Below are positions 9,035 through 17,965 of a stretch of 63,276 bases of DNA, piece by piece. The notes under the pieces were generated by a model. The model ran no database searches. It was not told the origin of the DNA and worked only from the letters and a program-made list of their open reading frames with translations. Within the stretch, counting starts at the first letter, position 1. The number at the start of each line of letters is the position of its first letter. The DNA is from DATEDA01 sp963789885. Lineage in GTDB: Bacteria > Pseudomonadota > Gammaproteobacteria > Burkholderiales > SG8-39. A program made the translations under genes and the position numbers. The stretch is taken from the NCBI GenBank assembly GCA_963789885.1, contig CAWBNB010000028.1, positions 1-63,276 on the forward strand, in the 5' to 3' direction.

Positions 9035-9457
9035 CTAAATAATGTTCACTTTCGCGGGCACACGCCGGAAGCTGATGATGGCAGCGGCGAGCATGGTCAA
9101 CGCCAGGTAAGAGCGATGCATCTTCTCATAGCGAACGAGCAGTTTGCGGAAGCGCGTGAACCACGAGTGCGCCACTTCGACCACCCAGCGCCGCGGGCGC
9201 TTGCCTTGGGCGCGTTGGGTCCGCTCTTCGCCGCGCGGACGGACATGCGGCGTGTAGTTGCGGTCGACCATGCTCTGCTTGGCGACTGCGCCGACGAAGC
9301 CGGCGTCGGCGCACAGGTGTTGCCGGGCGCGCGGGGCAACGGCCGGCCGTGGCAGGACGAGCGCGTCGAGAGTGGGCACCAATTGGCTGATGTCATGGCG
9401 ATTAGCCGCGGTCACGATGATCGACAGCGGGACGCCACCGGCGTCGACCAGCAACAT
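9035..9457 (-). CDS. IS5-family transposase, downstream frame (orfB)
   Basis: A 140-residue frame carrying the C-terminal catalytic half: LLVDAGGVPLSIIVTAANRHD, the second acidic residue in CADAGFVGA, and the Glu in RRWVVEVAHSWFTRFRKLLVRYEK. It has no plausible start of its own; it should be produced by a one-base frameshift from orfA at an A7 run (9471-9477 read on the minus strand). In the shifted frame the join reads DRGKNGSKRMLLVDAGG, which matches intact family members. Confidence 0.8.
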   Translation of the reverse strand: MLLVDAGGVPLSIIVTAANRHDISQLVPTLDALVLPRPAVAPRARQHLCADAGFVGAVAKQSMVDRNYTPHVRPRGEERTQRAQGKRPRRWVVEVAHSWFTRFRKLLVRYEKMHRSYLALTMLAAAIISFRRVPAKVNII

Positions 9458-9890
9458 TCGCTTGCTTCCATTTTTTTCCCCGGTCGGTGGGGTTGGGCCC
9501 CACCGACTCTTGCGCCAGCGGTGCCTTCAGTAATGCCCCGTCGATGCTCTGCCACCGCCAGGCGATACCCTCCATCTCGTCGTACTCGGCCAATCCCGCT
9601 TGCCACAGCGCGACGAAGAAGCCGGCTTTTTCCCATTCCAGGAACCGCTTGTGGATGGCACTGGCGCTGCCGAACCGCTCGCTCGGCAACGCTTTCCATT
9701 GGCAGCCGGTACGCAATACGTACACGATGGCCTCGAAGACCACGCGCACCTCTTTCGGCTTGCGTCCGCCGCCCGGTTTGCGCGCAAACTTCCGCCGCGT
9801 CGGCCGCCCCGGCCGCGGCGGGATCAGCGGCTCGACGCGCTCCCAAAATGCATCCGAGACTACCCATGATTCCAGCCGTGCTTTCGCCAT
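9402..9890 (-). CDS. IS5-family transposase, upstream frame (orfA)
   Basis: A 162-residue frame with the N-terminal half of an IS5/IS427-type transposase (SDAFWERVEPLIPPRPGRPTR; VFEAIVYVLRTGCQWKALP) and the first catalytic Asp in WQSIDGALLKAP. After DRGKK the frame leaves the family sequence, exactly at the A7 run, and ends about 70 bases later. The same A7 occurs in copy 2, so the split is inherited or programmed rather than a local error. Confidence 0.82.
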   Translation of the reverse strand: MAKARLESWVVSDAFWERVEPLIPPRPGRPTRRKFARKPGGGRKPKEVRVVFEAIVYVLRTGCQWKALPSERFGSASAIHKRFLEWEKAGFFVALWQAGLAEYDEMEGIAWRWQSIDGALLKAPLAQESVGPNPTDRGKKWKQANVAGRRRWRPAVDHRDRG

Positions 9891-9957
9891 CGCTTTCCTC
9901 CGTCCCGCGCATCATCGCGGACGGAGGAACAATGTACTCCTTCATTTACGGATAAGC

Positions 9958-11453
9958 GGGCAAGTTCCAGCGTTAATGGAACACTTTCGTGACACCGAGG
10001 TGACAAAGTTCCAGCGTTAGTCGAACACTCATGGCGTGCCTCGGAAGGGTCTGTCGGTTCGAAGGTAGGGCAACTCGCGCAACAGCGGTTGGTCGCGAGG
10101 ATCGCGTCGACGTAGGGCGTAGAACCGGATGTGCCGGTGGGTGAAGTCGACTTCACAGCGCACCAGCCGATGTACCCAGTACTTGTCGACGACGAAGGTC
10201 TTGCCCAGCAGATGAACCGCGCCGTGCTCATCGCTTCGGCGCAGGAAGATCATCGTGCCCGCAAGCGGCGCGTTGAGGTCGAGCCGGAAGCCACGGGGAA
10301 AGATACGCCGGCCGGGCGCAGCCTCCCGGCGGCCAGCCGTCTTGGCTCGATAGGCGGCGATATAGCGTGCCGAGACCGCCTCCAGCGTAGCCACATCGGG
10401 GAAGTGGTGGCGCTGCCATACCTTGCTCTGCCACAGGCCGTTGAAGCCTTCGATGGCGTTTTGGAAGCCGGGCTCGCGCGGTGGGGCGAACACCTGGATC
10501 ACCCCCAATGCCAGACACAACCGACTGACCCGCCCGACGCTATCGGCAAACGCGTGGGCGCCTTGGAAGACGGGGTCGTTGTCGAACTGTGCGTACCGCG
10601 GTAACCCCTCACGGTGCCAACGCTCGAGCAGCGCATCGAGGGTGCTGCGTGCACGCACCGGCGCCATGATCCACACATCGGGGAGGCCCCCGTGCAGGCT
10701 CGTCGCGGTGAGCGCCGCCACGAGCGGCCCATCGGCGATCTTCAGGTCCTCGATGAAGTCGAAGCTGTCCAGCTCAGCGCGGCCGGCGGCCACGCCGGGC
10801 AGATACCACCCCTTGGGCGGGGCCGGCCGGCGCTGTCGATGCACGCCATCGAGGACCCCGTGACGCGCGAGCACGCGGTAGATCGTCGTGCGCCCGGGTA
10901 CCTGCGCCAAGGCATCGTCCTCGCGCAGCGCCAAGCCGATCGCATCGGGCCCGTACTCGCCGAGAATGCTCTCTTCGCGCAGGCTCGTGCGTGCGCTCAG
11001 GATGCGCTGCTCGACTTCGGCGGGGGTGCGATTCCACGGGTGGCCGGGTTTGCGATTGGTGAAACTCACCCGGTCGAGGCGTTTGCCACGCGCCTGGGCG
11101 ATCCAATAGGTCAGCGCGCCAAGGCTGACCCCGAAGCTCGCGGCTACCTCTCGCACGCTTCGTCCCGCGCGCACCGCCCGGACCATCTGCCGGCGGCGTT
11201 GCTCAAGCGACTGTCGTTTTTAGCCATGGCCCGCCGATCCAAAATGCGAGCACGCTATCTCAACTCGTCAGCTACATGGCGCCAGTTCGAACCCGCTGCC
11301 CGCCAGCCGCTCCCGCAGCGTGGCGCCGCGCGCGTGGCAAGCTCCGGTCGCCCTCCGGGCTCCCTGCGCTCGCCACGCGCCCACGCTGGTCTGCTCATCC
11401 AGCGTTCTACTAACGCTGGAACTCGGGTGTTCTAATAACGCTGGAACTTTGCC
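9958..11453 (-). mobile_element. rve/IS481-like insertion element with doubled terminal repeats
   Basis: Inserted in the right terminal repeat of the IS5 copy, flanked by a 7-bp direct repeat GATAAGC (9951-9957 and 11454-11460). The left end begins GGGCAAGTTCCAGCGTTA and the right end, read inwards, GGCAAAGTTCCAGCGTTA. At each end a second copy of AGTTCCAGCGTTAGT lies just inside, followed by GAAC, so both termini carry two tandem binding-site-like repeats. The 1496-bp element has one transposase gene on the minus strand. Confidence 0.8.
10029..11186 (-). CDS. DDE (rve integrase core) transposase
   Basis: A 385-residue protein with an N-terminal helix-turn-helix (residues 9-30), an rve-type core with candidate acidic residues Asp143 (LDSFDF), Asp202/204 (FDND) and Glu246 (NAIEGFN), and a C-terminal Arg-rich Mu-C/SH3-like tail. 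Family members are usually a few residues longer; the in-frame codons just upstream of the ATG read SLEQRRRQ but are preceded by a stop, so a small N-terminal change is possible. An IS481-like assignment is tentative. Confidence 0.8.
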   Translation of the reverse strand: MVRAVRAGRSVREVAASFGVSLGALTYWIAQARGKRLDRVSFTNRKPGHPWNRTPAEVEQRILSARTSLREESILGEYGPDAIGLALREDDALAQVPGRTTIYRVLARHGVLDGVHRQRRPAPPKGWYLPGVAAGRAELDSFDFIEDLKIADGPLVAALTATSLHGGLPDVWIMAPVRARSTLDALLERWHREGLPRYAQFDNDPVFQGAHAFADSVGRVSRLCLALGVIQVFAPPREPGFQNAIEGFNGLWQSKVWQRHHFPDVATLEAVSARYIAAYRAKTAGRREAAPGRRIFPRGFRLDLNAPLAGTMIFLRRSDEHGAVHLLGKTFVVDKYWVHRLVRCEVDFTHRHIRFYALRRRDPRDQPLLRELPYLRTDRPFRGTP

Positions 11454-11462
11454 GATAAGCTC

Positions 11463-11735
11463 TAAGTTTTCGTCCGGTAGCGTCCCCATCCAAGTCGAAT
11501 GCGCGCGTGGACGAGAGCATGCGCGTGCCGGGTCTCGCGTGACCCCCAGAGAGGTGGGTTGTTTGCGGGGCTCTCTGGGGTTCAGGGGTCGATCGCACAT
11601 TCCAAGCGGGCGTGCAGTTGCAAGAGAGCCAGTGCGATCGTTTCGACTTGACGAAGACTCGCAGCGGTTCAGGCGAACGGTGGTGATTGAGTAGCTCCTC
11701 GGCCAGGCCTACCGTCCACGTTCGGCCAGGAGCCG
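11463..11735. repeat. Dispersed repeat R2, copy 1
   Basis: About 270 bases starting TAAGTTTTCGTCCGGTAGCG. It matches 25790-26050 over its length and its last part matches 29969-30047. It contains a strong hairpin (CCCCAGAGAG pairing with CTCTCTGGGG) and ends GGCCAGGCCTACCGTCC. Minus-strand frames in both copies read VGLAEELLNHHRSP but neither is a convincing gene. In copy 2 R2 follows a tRNA-Pro repeat directly; here the two IS elements separate the parts. Confidence 0.7.
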
Positions 11736-11984
11736 TCATTCAAAGGCGCTCGGCCGGCTACGCCACGTGACCGGGTCGACTTCGACCGTCGCGATCGACT
11801 CACCGCCTGTGCGCTGGCGGCATGGACTCTCCTGCTAGGCCGCACGACGGGGTATTGGCAGATGACCGTAGCAACGGAGAAGAGCCAACGAACATCTTCG
11901 GCGTCGGGCCGCTTCCTACCGACGATCGAGCTGGTTACTCTGGAAGCGAATAGCTCACGAGAATGAATTTCCGGCGAGTGCATG

Positions 11985-12376
11985 CGATGTGTTGTCGACT
12001 CGGCGATCGCGACCTGCTGCCGGTAATCGGAATTGTCGACCCGCGCGATCACGGTGCCCGCCTTGACCTACTGCCCTTCGTCGAAGGGCAGCTCGACGAT
12101 GTGGGACTGCACCGTCTTGAAGCTCAGTACGCTTTGATGCGCCTCGATGTTGCTCGAGACCGTGATGAGCTGCTTCGCCGGCGCCGCACCGAGCCATGAT
12201 TCGAGCAGCGCGCGCGGTGCTGGAAACGCGAGCACGACGCCGGCCACCACGACCGCCGCAGCGATCGCCAGCTTCGCCCGCGATACCCGCGGCCCGCCTT
12301 CCGACGCCGTGCTCACGGAACGATCCCTCCCGCAGGCCACGCGGCGCACCGGTTCCTGCGCGAGCTCAAAGGGCAC
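11985..12376 (-). pseudogene. HlyD-family membrane fusion protein, truncated with stop codon
   Basis: The frame encodes a cytoplasmic N-terminus, a membrane segment (LAIAAAVVVAGVVLAF), then the start of the HlyD barrel: ITVSSNIEAHQSVLSFKTVQSHIVELPFDEGQ, an in-frame TAG at about 12065-12067, and KAGTVIARVDNSDYRQQVAIAES. Relatives carry a sense codon (such as Trp or Val) at the stop. Homology ends near 11985, leaving about 110 of the usual 300 or more residues. These proteins link inner-membrane exporters to outer-membrane channels. The downstream part is absent; R2 lies about 250 bases away. Confidence 0.65.
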
Positions 12377-12901
12377 GCAGGGTTGGCGGGGAGGCCGAGG
12401 CGCACCACGGTCACGAAGTTCCTCTCCCCCGCGAGTCTCGCGGAGCCTTCACGCCGTCGGGAAACCCACCGTCTGCGCAAGCAGGTGACATAGCGCCATC
12501 TCTTTCACCACTGAGCGCCAGTGTATTCGGCAGCAGTCGGCGTTGAGCAAAAAGCCTATTCCAACGGGTACGCCGGGGCTTGACCCAGCGCAAACGCGGC
12601 CGGGCGTCCATCGGCGGCTTGGGCGGCTCGGCTGACGATTTGCTTGCATCAGAATCGCCAACGATGGCGTTGGCTGCACGACCTCGCACCGTGGCCCCTC
12701 GCGCGAACAGGGCTGTCGCCCGCGTCATCACAGGGGCAGCGCAGCTCGACTTGCGTCAACGGCCCCTCGAGGGCGGGGAGTAGGGTGCCCAAGCAGGCGG
12801 CCGGCTCGACCAGGGGCGAGACGATCCACACCGCCGACAAACCCAGATGAGGCGCGAAAGCGGGACGTAAGATCTGACTCGTGGAAGTTAAAGGAGACCG
12901 C
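12377..12901. other. Intergenic stretch without a recognisable gene
   Basis: Roughly 525 bases between the HlyD remnant and the cytochrome gene. Several open frames exist on both strands but none has a ribosome binding site together with family-like sequence. Its last 15 bases contain the AAAGGAGA ribosome binding site of the cytochrome at 12902. Confidence 0.5.
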
Positions 12902-13288
12902 ATGGGCCGGTATTTCTCGCTCGTAATGGGAATGGCGTTCGCGGCGTGCGCTTCCGCGCAATAGCCGGGGGAAACGGACCGGGAGATCGGGAAGCTGACC
13001 GCAGCGAGCGGCTGCGACCTGTGCCACAAGCTCGAACCGAGAAAATCGGCTGCGAATGAGGTCCTGCCGACCGGTCCGGCGTGGAAGGACATCGCGCGCA
13101 AATATCGTGGCCAGAAAGATGCGGTGGACCGCCTGACGAACATCATTCTGCAAGGCTCGGGTGGCGGACCGCGCGATCGCCACTTTGGCCGCGAGGCGAG
13201 CGGCGTGGCCATGCCGCCCAACACGGTGGAGATCAGTAGAGCGGATGCCGAGCGGATCGTGCGCTGGATCCTGTCCCTGCAGTACTAG
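12902..13288 (+). pseudogene. Class I cytochrome c with amber codon after the signal peptide
   Basis: The ATG has an AAAGGAGA ribosome binding site. The frame reads a 20-residue signal peptide ending ACASAQ, then TAG at 12962-12964, then about 107 uninterrupted residues: heme motif CDLCH, axial Met in VAMPPN, and a normal C-terminus RIVRWILSLQY. Apart from the single stop the gene is complete, so it is a fresh pseudogene, a readthrough case or a sequencing error. It lies upstream of the molybdenum hydroxylase operon on the same strand and would be a natural electron acceptor for it. Confidence 0.75.
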
Positions 13289-13440
13289 AGCTGGCGTCAG
13301 CGGCGGATTCGGCACGACCTTGCCCGCGGAAATCCACGTGCCGAGCCAAGCCGGGCGCTTGATCCAGGTCAAGTTGGGCTGTCGACGATCGCCTACTGTG
13401 GACCGGAAGTCTTGGTCGTCTGCATTGCAGAAAGAGCGCA

Positions 13441-14049
13441 ATGGCTGGCGGTATCACTCGACGGGAATTCCTCAAAGGCACGGGCGGGGCGATTGCGGGT
13501 GTCGCGATGCTCGATACGGGCCTGTCGGCCGCGGAACGTGCTTCAGGAGCGTCGACAAACGACAACCGTGCGGACTCCGGCCCGCGCGAGATCGTTCTCG
13601 ACGTTAACGGCATGGGACGCGCGGTGACCGTCGAACCGCAGACGACGCTCGCCGAAGTCCTGCGCGGGCCGCTCGATCTCACAGGCACGAAGATCGGCTG
13701 CGACCGCGGCGCCTGCTCCGCCTGCACGGTCTGGGTCGACCGTGCGCCCGTTCTCTCCTGCATGATGCTCGCCATCGACGTCGGTGAGCGCAAGGTCGTC
13801 ACGATCGAGGGCCTCGCCCGCGGCGAAGCGCTCCACCCGGTCCAGTCCGCGTTCATCGCCCGCGATGCGATTCAGTGCGGCTTCTGCACGCCGGGACTGA
13901 TCATGAGTTGCGCGGCGCTCGTCGAGAAGAGTCCCAATCCCTCCGTCGAGGACGTGAAGGCGGCGATCAGCGGGCACCTCTGCCGGTGCGGGACTTACCC
14001 CCATGTGCTCGAAGCAACGCTCGACGCGGCAAAAGCCATGAAGGGTTGA
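13441..14049 (+). CDS. Molybdenum hydroxylase 2Fe-2S subunit, Tat-exported
   Basis: A 202-residue protein starting with a twin-arginine signal (TRREFLKGTGG). It binds two [2Fe-2S] clusters: the plant-type set Cys87, Cys92, Cys95, Cys107 and the second set Cys146, Cys149, Cys181, Cys183 (CGFC, CRC). It resembles PaoA/YagT and IorA-type subunits. It transfers electrons from the Mo site towards FAD, in the periplasm given the Tat signal. The large-subunit start lies two bases after the stop. Confidence 0.92.
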   Translation: MAGGITRREFLKGTGGAIAGVAMLDTGLSAAERASGASTNDNRADSGPREIVLDVNGMGRAVTVEPQTTLAEVLRGPLDLTGTKIGCDRGACSACTVWVDRAPVLSCMMLAIDVGERKVVTIEGLARGEALHPVQSAFIARDAIQCGFCTPGLIMSCAALVEKSPNPSVEDVKAAISGHLCRCGTYPHVLEATLDAAKAMKG

Positions 14050-14051
14050 CC

Positions 14052-16436
14052 GTGGCGAGCGGCGACACGCGCACGCAGAAGCACCCGGTCGGCATCCTTC
14101 CCGGGACGCTCACGGAGGTCGAGCGCCGAGTGGCTGCCGACGAAGCGCCGTCGCTCGCGCCCAACGCGGAGCTCGTATGGATCGGAAAGCCCGTACCTCG
14201 CATCAACGGCCGGGCCAAGGTGACGGGCGCCGCGCGCTTTACCGTCGATGTGAAACTTCCGGGCATGCTGTACGGGCGCCTCCTGCGTTCGCCACACCCG
14301 CACGCCCGCTTGCTCTCGCTCGACTTGGGCGCCGCGGCAAAGCAACCAGGCGTGCGAGCCGCGCTCGCGGTGAACGAAACGGTGGGCCGTGCGATGGAGG
14401 CGGCGCCCGATGACGGGTCGGCACCTGCTACGGCCGGGCGGCGCGTGCTGTATGTCGGCGACGTGGTTGCGGGCGTGGCGGCGGAGACGCCGGCGGCAGC
14501 CGATGCGGCGTTGAACCTGATCAAGGCCGATTACCAGCCGCTGCCGTTCGTGGTCGATATCGAGAGCGCGCGCAGGAGCGACGCGCCGGCGGTGTTCGAG
14601 CGCCCCGTCCACGGCGAGGGCTACGGCGGTGGGACGCCGAGCGGGGCACCACTGCCGCAGCGAGGAAACGTCCGCGGGCCCAACAGCGCCGGCTCCCGCG
14701 GCGACGTGCGCGAGGGATTCGCGCAGGCCGCCGTTCTTGTTGAGGGCGAGTACCGCACGCAGGTGCAGACCCACTGCTGTCTCGAAACCCACGCAGTCGT
14801 GGCCGACTGGCGAGCCGACGGGCTCACGGTCTACCTGTCGACCCAGTTCACGGCCGGGGTACGCAGCGAGCTCGCGCATGCGTTCGGGATTCCGCTCAGC
14901 CGCGTTCGCGTCGTCGTCGACGCGATGGGCGGCGGATTCGGCTCCAAGTCCGGCGCGGGCAACTACGTGCGCGCGGCGGTGGCCCTGTCGCGGCAGGCGG
15001 GTGCGCCGGTGCGGATCGTCCTCGACCGCAAGGAAGAGCATCTCGACAGCGGGAACCGCCCGGGTACGGTCCAGAAGATGCGCATCGGCGCGAAGCGCGA
15101 CGGCTCGCTCACCGCGATCTCGGTCGACACATACGGCACGGCTGGCGTCAACATAGGCGCCGGCGTAGGGTTCATCGCGCAGGGAATGTACTCGTGCGAG
15201 AACTTCGCCATCGCCCAGTCTGACGTGTTCATCAATGCCGGGCCGGGGTGCCCGATGCGCGCGCCGGGCAACGTGCCGGGCGCGTTCGCGCTCGAGCAGG
15301 CGATGGACGAGCTCGCCGAGAAGCTCGGCATGGACCCGCTCGCGCTGCGCAACCGGATCGATCCAAGCCTGGTGCACCGCGAGGAGAGGCGTCTCGGCGC
15401 TGAGCGCTTCGGCTGGAGCCGGCGGCGTACGCCAGGCGCCGATTCAGGGCCAGTCAAGCGCGGCGTCGGGATGGCGCAATCCTATTGGGGCGCGAACGTG
15501 CACACGAACGCCTCGTGCGAGGTGCGCATCCTGCGCGACGGGTCGGTCGAGATCCTGTCCGGCGTGCAGGACATCGGCAGCGGCATCGGCACCGTGCTCG
15601 CGCAGGTCGTCGCCGAGGGGCTGGGACTACGTCCCGAGGAGATCGTCGTTCGCATCGGCGATACGGATTTCCCCGCCGGCCCGCCGTCGTACGGCAGCAT
15701 GACCACCGCCTCGATCACGCCGCCGGCGCGCAACGCGGCGCATCGCGTGCTCCGCGAACTGCTCGAGACCGTGGCGCCCGCGCTCGGCGCGGCTCCGGAG
15801 GGCCTGGTCGCGCGCGATGGGCGCATCGCGACCGCCGATAACGCGCGCGGCATGAGCTTCCGGGAGGCCGCGGCGCGCCTTCGCACCGAGCGCATCGGCG
15901 CCGTGGCGAGCCGTTCGGACGACTACGGCGGTTTCGCCCGCAAGTTCGGCGACATGGCGTCTGCGCAAAGCATGCTGGGAGGCGTGCAGTTCGCGCAAGT
16001 TGCGGTGGACGTCGAGACCGGCATCGTGCGCGTGGAGCGGGTGGTCGCTGCGCAGGACTGCGGCCGCCCGATGAATCCACGGCAGATCGAGAGCCAGGTG
16101 CACGGTGGAATTCTCATGGGCCTCTCTTACGCGCTATACGAAAACCGCGTGATCGACCGGCACACGGGGCACGTGCTCAACGCCGATCTCGAGCATTACA
16201 AGATCGCGCGGTCGCGCGAGACGCCCGCGATCGAGGTGATCCTCCTCGAGAACTACCAGGGCACAAGCGCGACCGATGCCTACGGTATCGCGGAGCCGTC
16301 GAACATCGCCACCGCGCCCGCGATCGCCAACGCCGTGTACAACGCCACCGGCGTGCGCGTGCGCGAGCTGCCCATGACGCCCGCCAAAGTCCTTGCCGCG
16401 CTCGGGCGCGTTCCGGGAAGGGGGCCCCGCGCATGA
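14052..16436 (+). CDS. Molybdenum hydroxylase large (molybdopterin) subunit
   Basis: A 794-residue aldehyde/xanthine-oxidase-type subunit. Domain 1 begins IGKPVPRINGRAKVTGAARFTVDVKLPGMLYG; molybdopterin-domain motifs include MGGGFGSKSGAGNYVRAA and CPMRAPGNVPGAFALEQAMDELA; the probable active-site Glu is in YGIAEPSNIA near residue 748. The GTG start is two bases after the small-subunit stop. Like PaoC it has no signal of its own and presumably co-exports with the Tat-bearing small subunit. Substrate is probably an aldehyde or N-heterocycle; it cannot be settled here. Confidence 0.92.
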   Translation: MASGDTRTQKHPVGILPGTLTEVERRVAADEAPSLAPNAELVWIGKPVPRINGRAKVTGAARFTVDVKLPGMLYGRLLRSPHPHARLLSLDLGAAAKQPGVRAALAVNETVGRAMEAAPDDGSAPATAGRRVLYVGDVVAGVAAETPAAADAALNLIKADYQPLPFVVDIESARRSDAPAVFERPVHGEGYGGGTPSGAPLPQRGNVRGPNSAGSRGDVREGFAQAAVLVEGEYRTQVQTHCCLETHAVVADWRADGLTVYLSTQFTAGVRSELAHAFGIPLSRVRVVVDAMGGGFGSKSGAGNYVRAAVALSRQAGAPVRIVLDRKEEHLDSGNRPGTVQKMRIGAKRDGSLTAISVDTYGTAGVNIGAGVGFIAQGMYSCENFAIAQSDVFINAGPGCPMRAPGNVPGAFALEQAMDELAEKLGMDPLALRNRIDPSLVHREERRLGAERFGWSRRRTPGADSGPVKRGVGMAQSYWGANVHTNASCEVRILRDGSVEILSGVQDIGSGIGTVLAQVVAEGLGLRPEEIVVRIGDTDFPAGPPSYGSMTTASITPPARNAAHRVLRELLETVAPALGAAPEGLVARDGRIATADNARGMSFREAAARLRTERIGAVASRSDDYGGFARKFGDMASAQSMLGGVQFAQVAVDVETGIVRVERVVAAQDCGRPMNPRQIESQVHGGILMGLSYALYENRVIDRHTGHVLNADLEHYKIARSRETPAIEVILLENYQGTSATDAYGIAEPSNIATAPAIANAVYNATGVRVRELPMTPAKVLAALGRVPGRGPRA

Positions 16437-17458
16437 ACCGCTTCGAATGGGTGGCCGTGCGCGGTCTCGCCGAGGCGGCCGGCGCGGGCAGCGTCACCGT
16501 GGTCGACGCGATGCGGACCCGGAGCGGCCGGCCCGGTACCGGAGCCGTCATCCTGAAGGCGGGCGGCGTGGACCTGCTGGACCTGATGAAGGAGGGGTTG
16601 CTCGGCCCGCGGCGCGTCGTCAATTTGCGCGCCATACCCGACTTGAGCGCGATCATCGAGGAGCCGGACGGAGCCATCCGCATCGGATCGATGGTCACGC
16701 TGGCGCAGCTCGCCGAGCACCTCCTGATTCGCACCCGCTACCGCGCCGTTGCCGAGGCTGCAGGACAGTCGGCCAGCCCGCAGATCCGGCAGGTGGCCAC
16801 GATCGGCGGGAACCTCCTGCAGCGGCCGCGCTGCTGGTATTTTCGGTCGCTGCATCATCACTGCGTGAGAAAGGGCGGTGAAGCGTGCTTCGCGTTTGCC
16901 GGCGAGAACGAATATCACGCGATCTTCGGCCATAACGGCTGCGCCATCGTGCATCCTTCGACCGCCGCGACGGCTTTGGTCGCATTCGATGTCCGGGTGG
17001 AGCTGGCGGGCCCGGACGGCCGGAAGCGCGTCGTGGCGCTGGAGGATTTCTTCCTGACGCCCGAGCAGGACATCGAGCGCGAGAACGATCTGAAGCCGGG
17101 CGAGATCCTGACTGCCTTGCTGCTGCCGCCGCTGAAGCGAGGTACCCGATCAGCGCACTTGCGGCAGGGCGAGCTGGCCTCCTTCGACTGGCCGCTTGCC
17201 GAGGTGGCCGTCGTCCTCGACCTCGGGGCCGGAGGCGTCTGCGAGCGCGCGTCGGTGGTGCTCGGCGCCGCGGCCCCCGTTCCGTACCGGGCCAAAGAGG
17301 CGGAGAAGATCCTCGCCGGGAAGGCGATCAGCGACGGTGCCGCGCGCGACGCGGCGCGTGCCGCACTCGCAGGCGCGATGCCGCTTAGCCGGAACGCCTA
17401 CAAGCTGCCGATGTTCGAGGCGCTGGTGAGACGGGCACTGCTCAGCGCACTACAGTAG
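16433..17458 (+). CDS. Molybdenum hydroxylase FAD subunit with [4Fe-4S] site
   Basis: A 341-residue FAD-binding subunit (CoxM/YagS type) overlapping the large subunit by ATGA. FAD-binding features are ATIGGNLLQRPRC and the later AVVLDLGAGG stretch. Cys134, Cys144, Cys152 and Cys170 match the arrangement seen in PaoB (YagS), which carries an extra [4Fe-4S] cluster. This supports a PaoABC-like heterotrimer: Mo site, two [2Fe-2S], [4Fe-4S], FAD. Confidence 0.9.
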   Translation: MNRFEWVAVRGLAEAAGAGSVTVVDAMRTRSGRPGTGAVILKAGGVDLLDLMKEGLLGPRRVVNLRAIPDLSAIIEEPDGAIRIGSMVTLAQLAEHLLIRTRYRAVAEAAGQSASPQIRQVATIGGNLLQRPRCWYFRSLHHHCVRKGGEACFAFAGENEYHAIFGHNGCAIVHPSTAATALVAFDVRVELAGPDGRKRVVALEDFFLTPEQDIERENDLKPGEILTALLLPPLKRGTRSAHLRQGELASFDWPLAEVAVVLDLGAGGVCERASVVLGAAAPVPYRAKEAEKILAGKAISDGAARDAARAALAGAMPLSRNAYKLPMFEALVRRALLSALQ

Positions 17459-17524
17459 GCCCACCTCACATGATGTCGCGCGCGCGGCAGGCAGAATTCT
17501 GCAATCTCCAAGGGGGATGAAGAG

Positions 17525-17898
17525 ATGATTCGCTTCCGGCGTGTTTTGCAGGCGTGCATCCTCTTGACCGCAGTGCACTCGTCAGCCTTCGCCGCCGACG
17601 AGTCCGCGGATTCCGGCAGATTTTCGAGATCCGCTGCGCCGGCTGCCACGAAGTCGCGCCCCCGTCGACGAGGACGCTCGGCCCGAGCCTCGTCGGCATC
17701 GTCGGCAGGAAAGCAGGGACGGGGAATTCCGGGGTGCATTCCCGCGCCGTCGTCGAGTCGGGAGTCGTCTGGAACCGCCAGTCGCTGCGCCGCTTTCTCT
17801 CCGACCCGGGACGCGAGATTCCCGGGACGATCATGCCGATCCGTGTGCAGGATCCAAAGGAACTTGCCCTGCTGAATTACCTGGAAACGCTGCGTTGA
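17525..17898 (+). pseudogene. Cytochrome c with a one-base frameshift
   Basis: The start at 17525 encodes a clear signal peptide (ACILLTAVHSSAFAADESAD). Around 17600 the cytochrome sequence continues in another frame: IFEIRCAGCHEVAPPSTRTLGPSLVGI, with heme motif CAGCH, axial Met in TIMPIRV, and the end LALLNYLETLR. One indel between the signal and the heme motif breaks the gene. It follows the FAD subunit by 66 bases on the same strand, so like the cytochrome at 12902 it probably served as electron acceptor. Confidence 0.7.
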
Positions 17899-17965
17899 GT
17901 GGAGCCGCCTAGGTGGCGCCTCCCATCGAGTGTCGTGGTCAGCGCCAACCGAAAGGAGCCCGAAC

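Larger units (their letters stand above)
9025..9957 (-). mobile_element. IS5-family element, copy 1 (right end displaced)
   Basis: Nearly identical to the copy at 42007-42941. The left end is GAACTTATCCCTAAATAATG. The expected right end (GATAAGCTC) is cut after GATAAGC and reappears at 11454-11462 beyond the nested element, so a second transposon inserted into this terminal repeat. The transposase is split into two overlapping frames on the minus strand. Flanks are CTTA on the left and TAAG beyond 11462. Compared with the related junction near 25755-25795, about 30 bases of target are missing, suggesting an adjacent deletion. Confidence 0.85.

Noticed and set aside
11410..11739. Minus-strand frames in R2 reading VGLAEELLNHHRSP, similar in both copies
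   Set aside because: Similarity follows from the DNA repeat; lengths and ends differ and no ribosome binding site or family match is visible.
12649..13441. Long minus-strand frames opposite the cytochrome
   Set aside because: They are shadows of the cytochrome gene on the plus strand, which has the heme motif, axial Met and a ribosome binding site.
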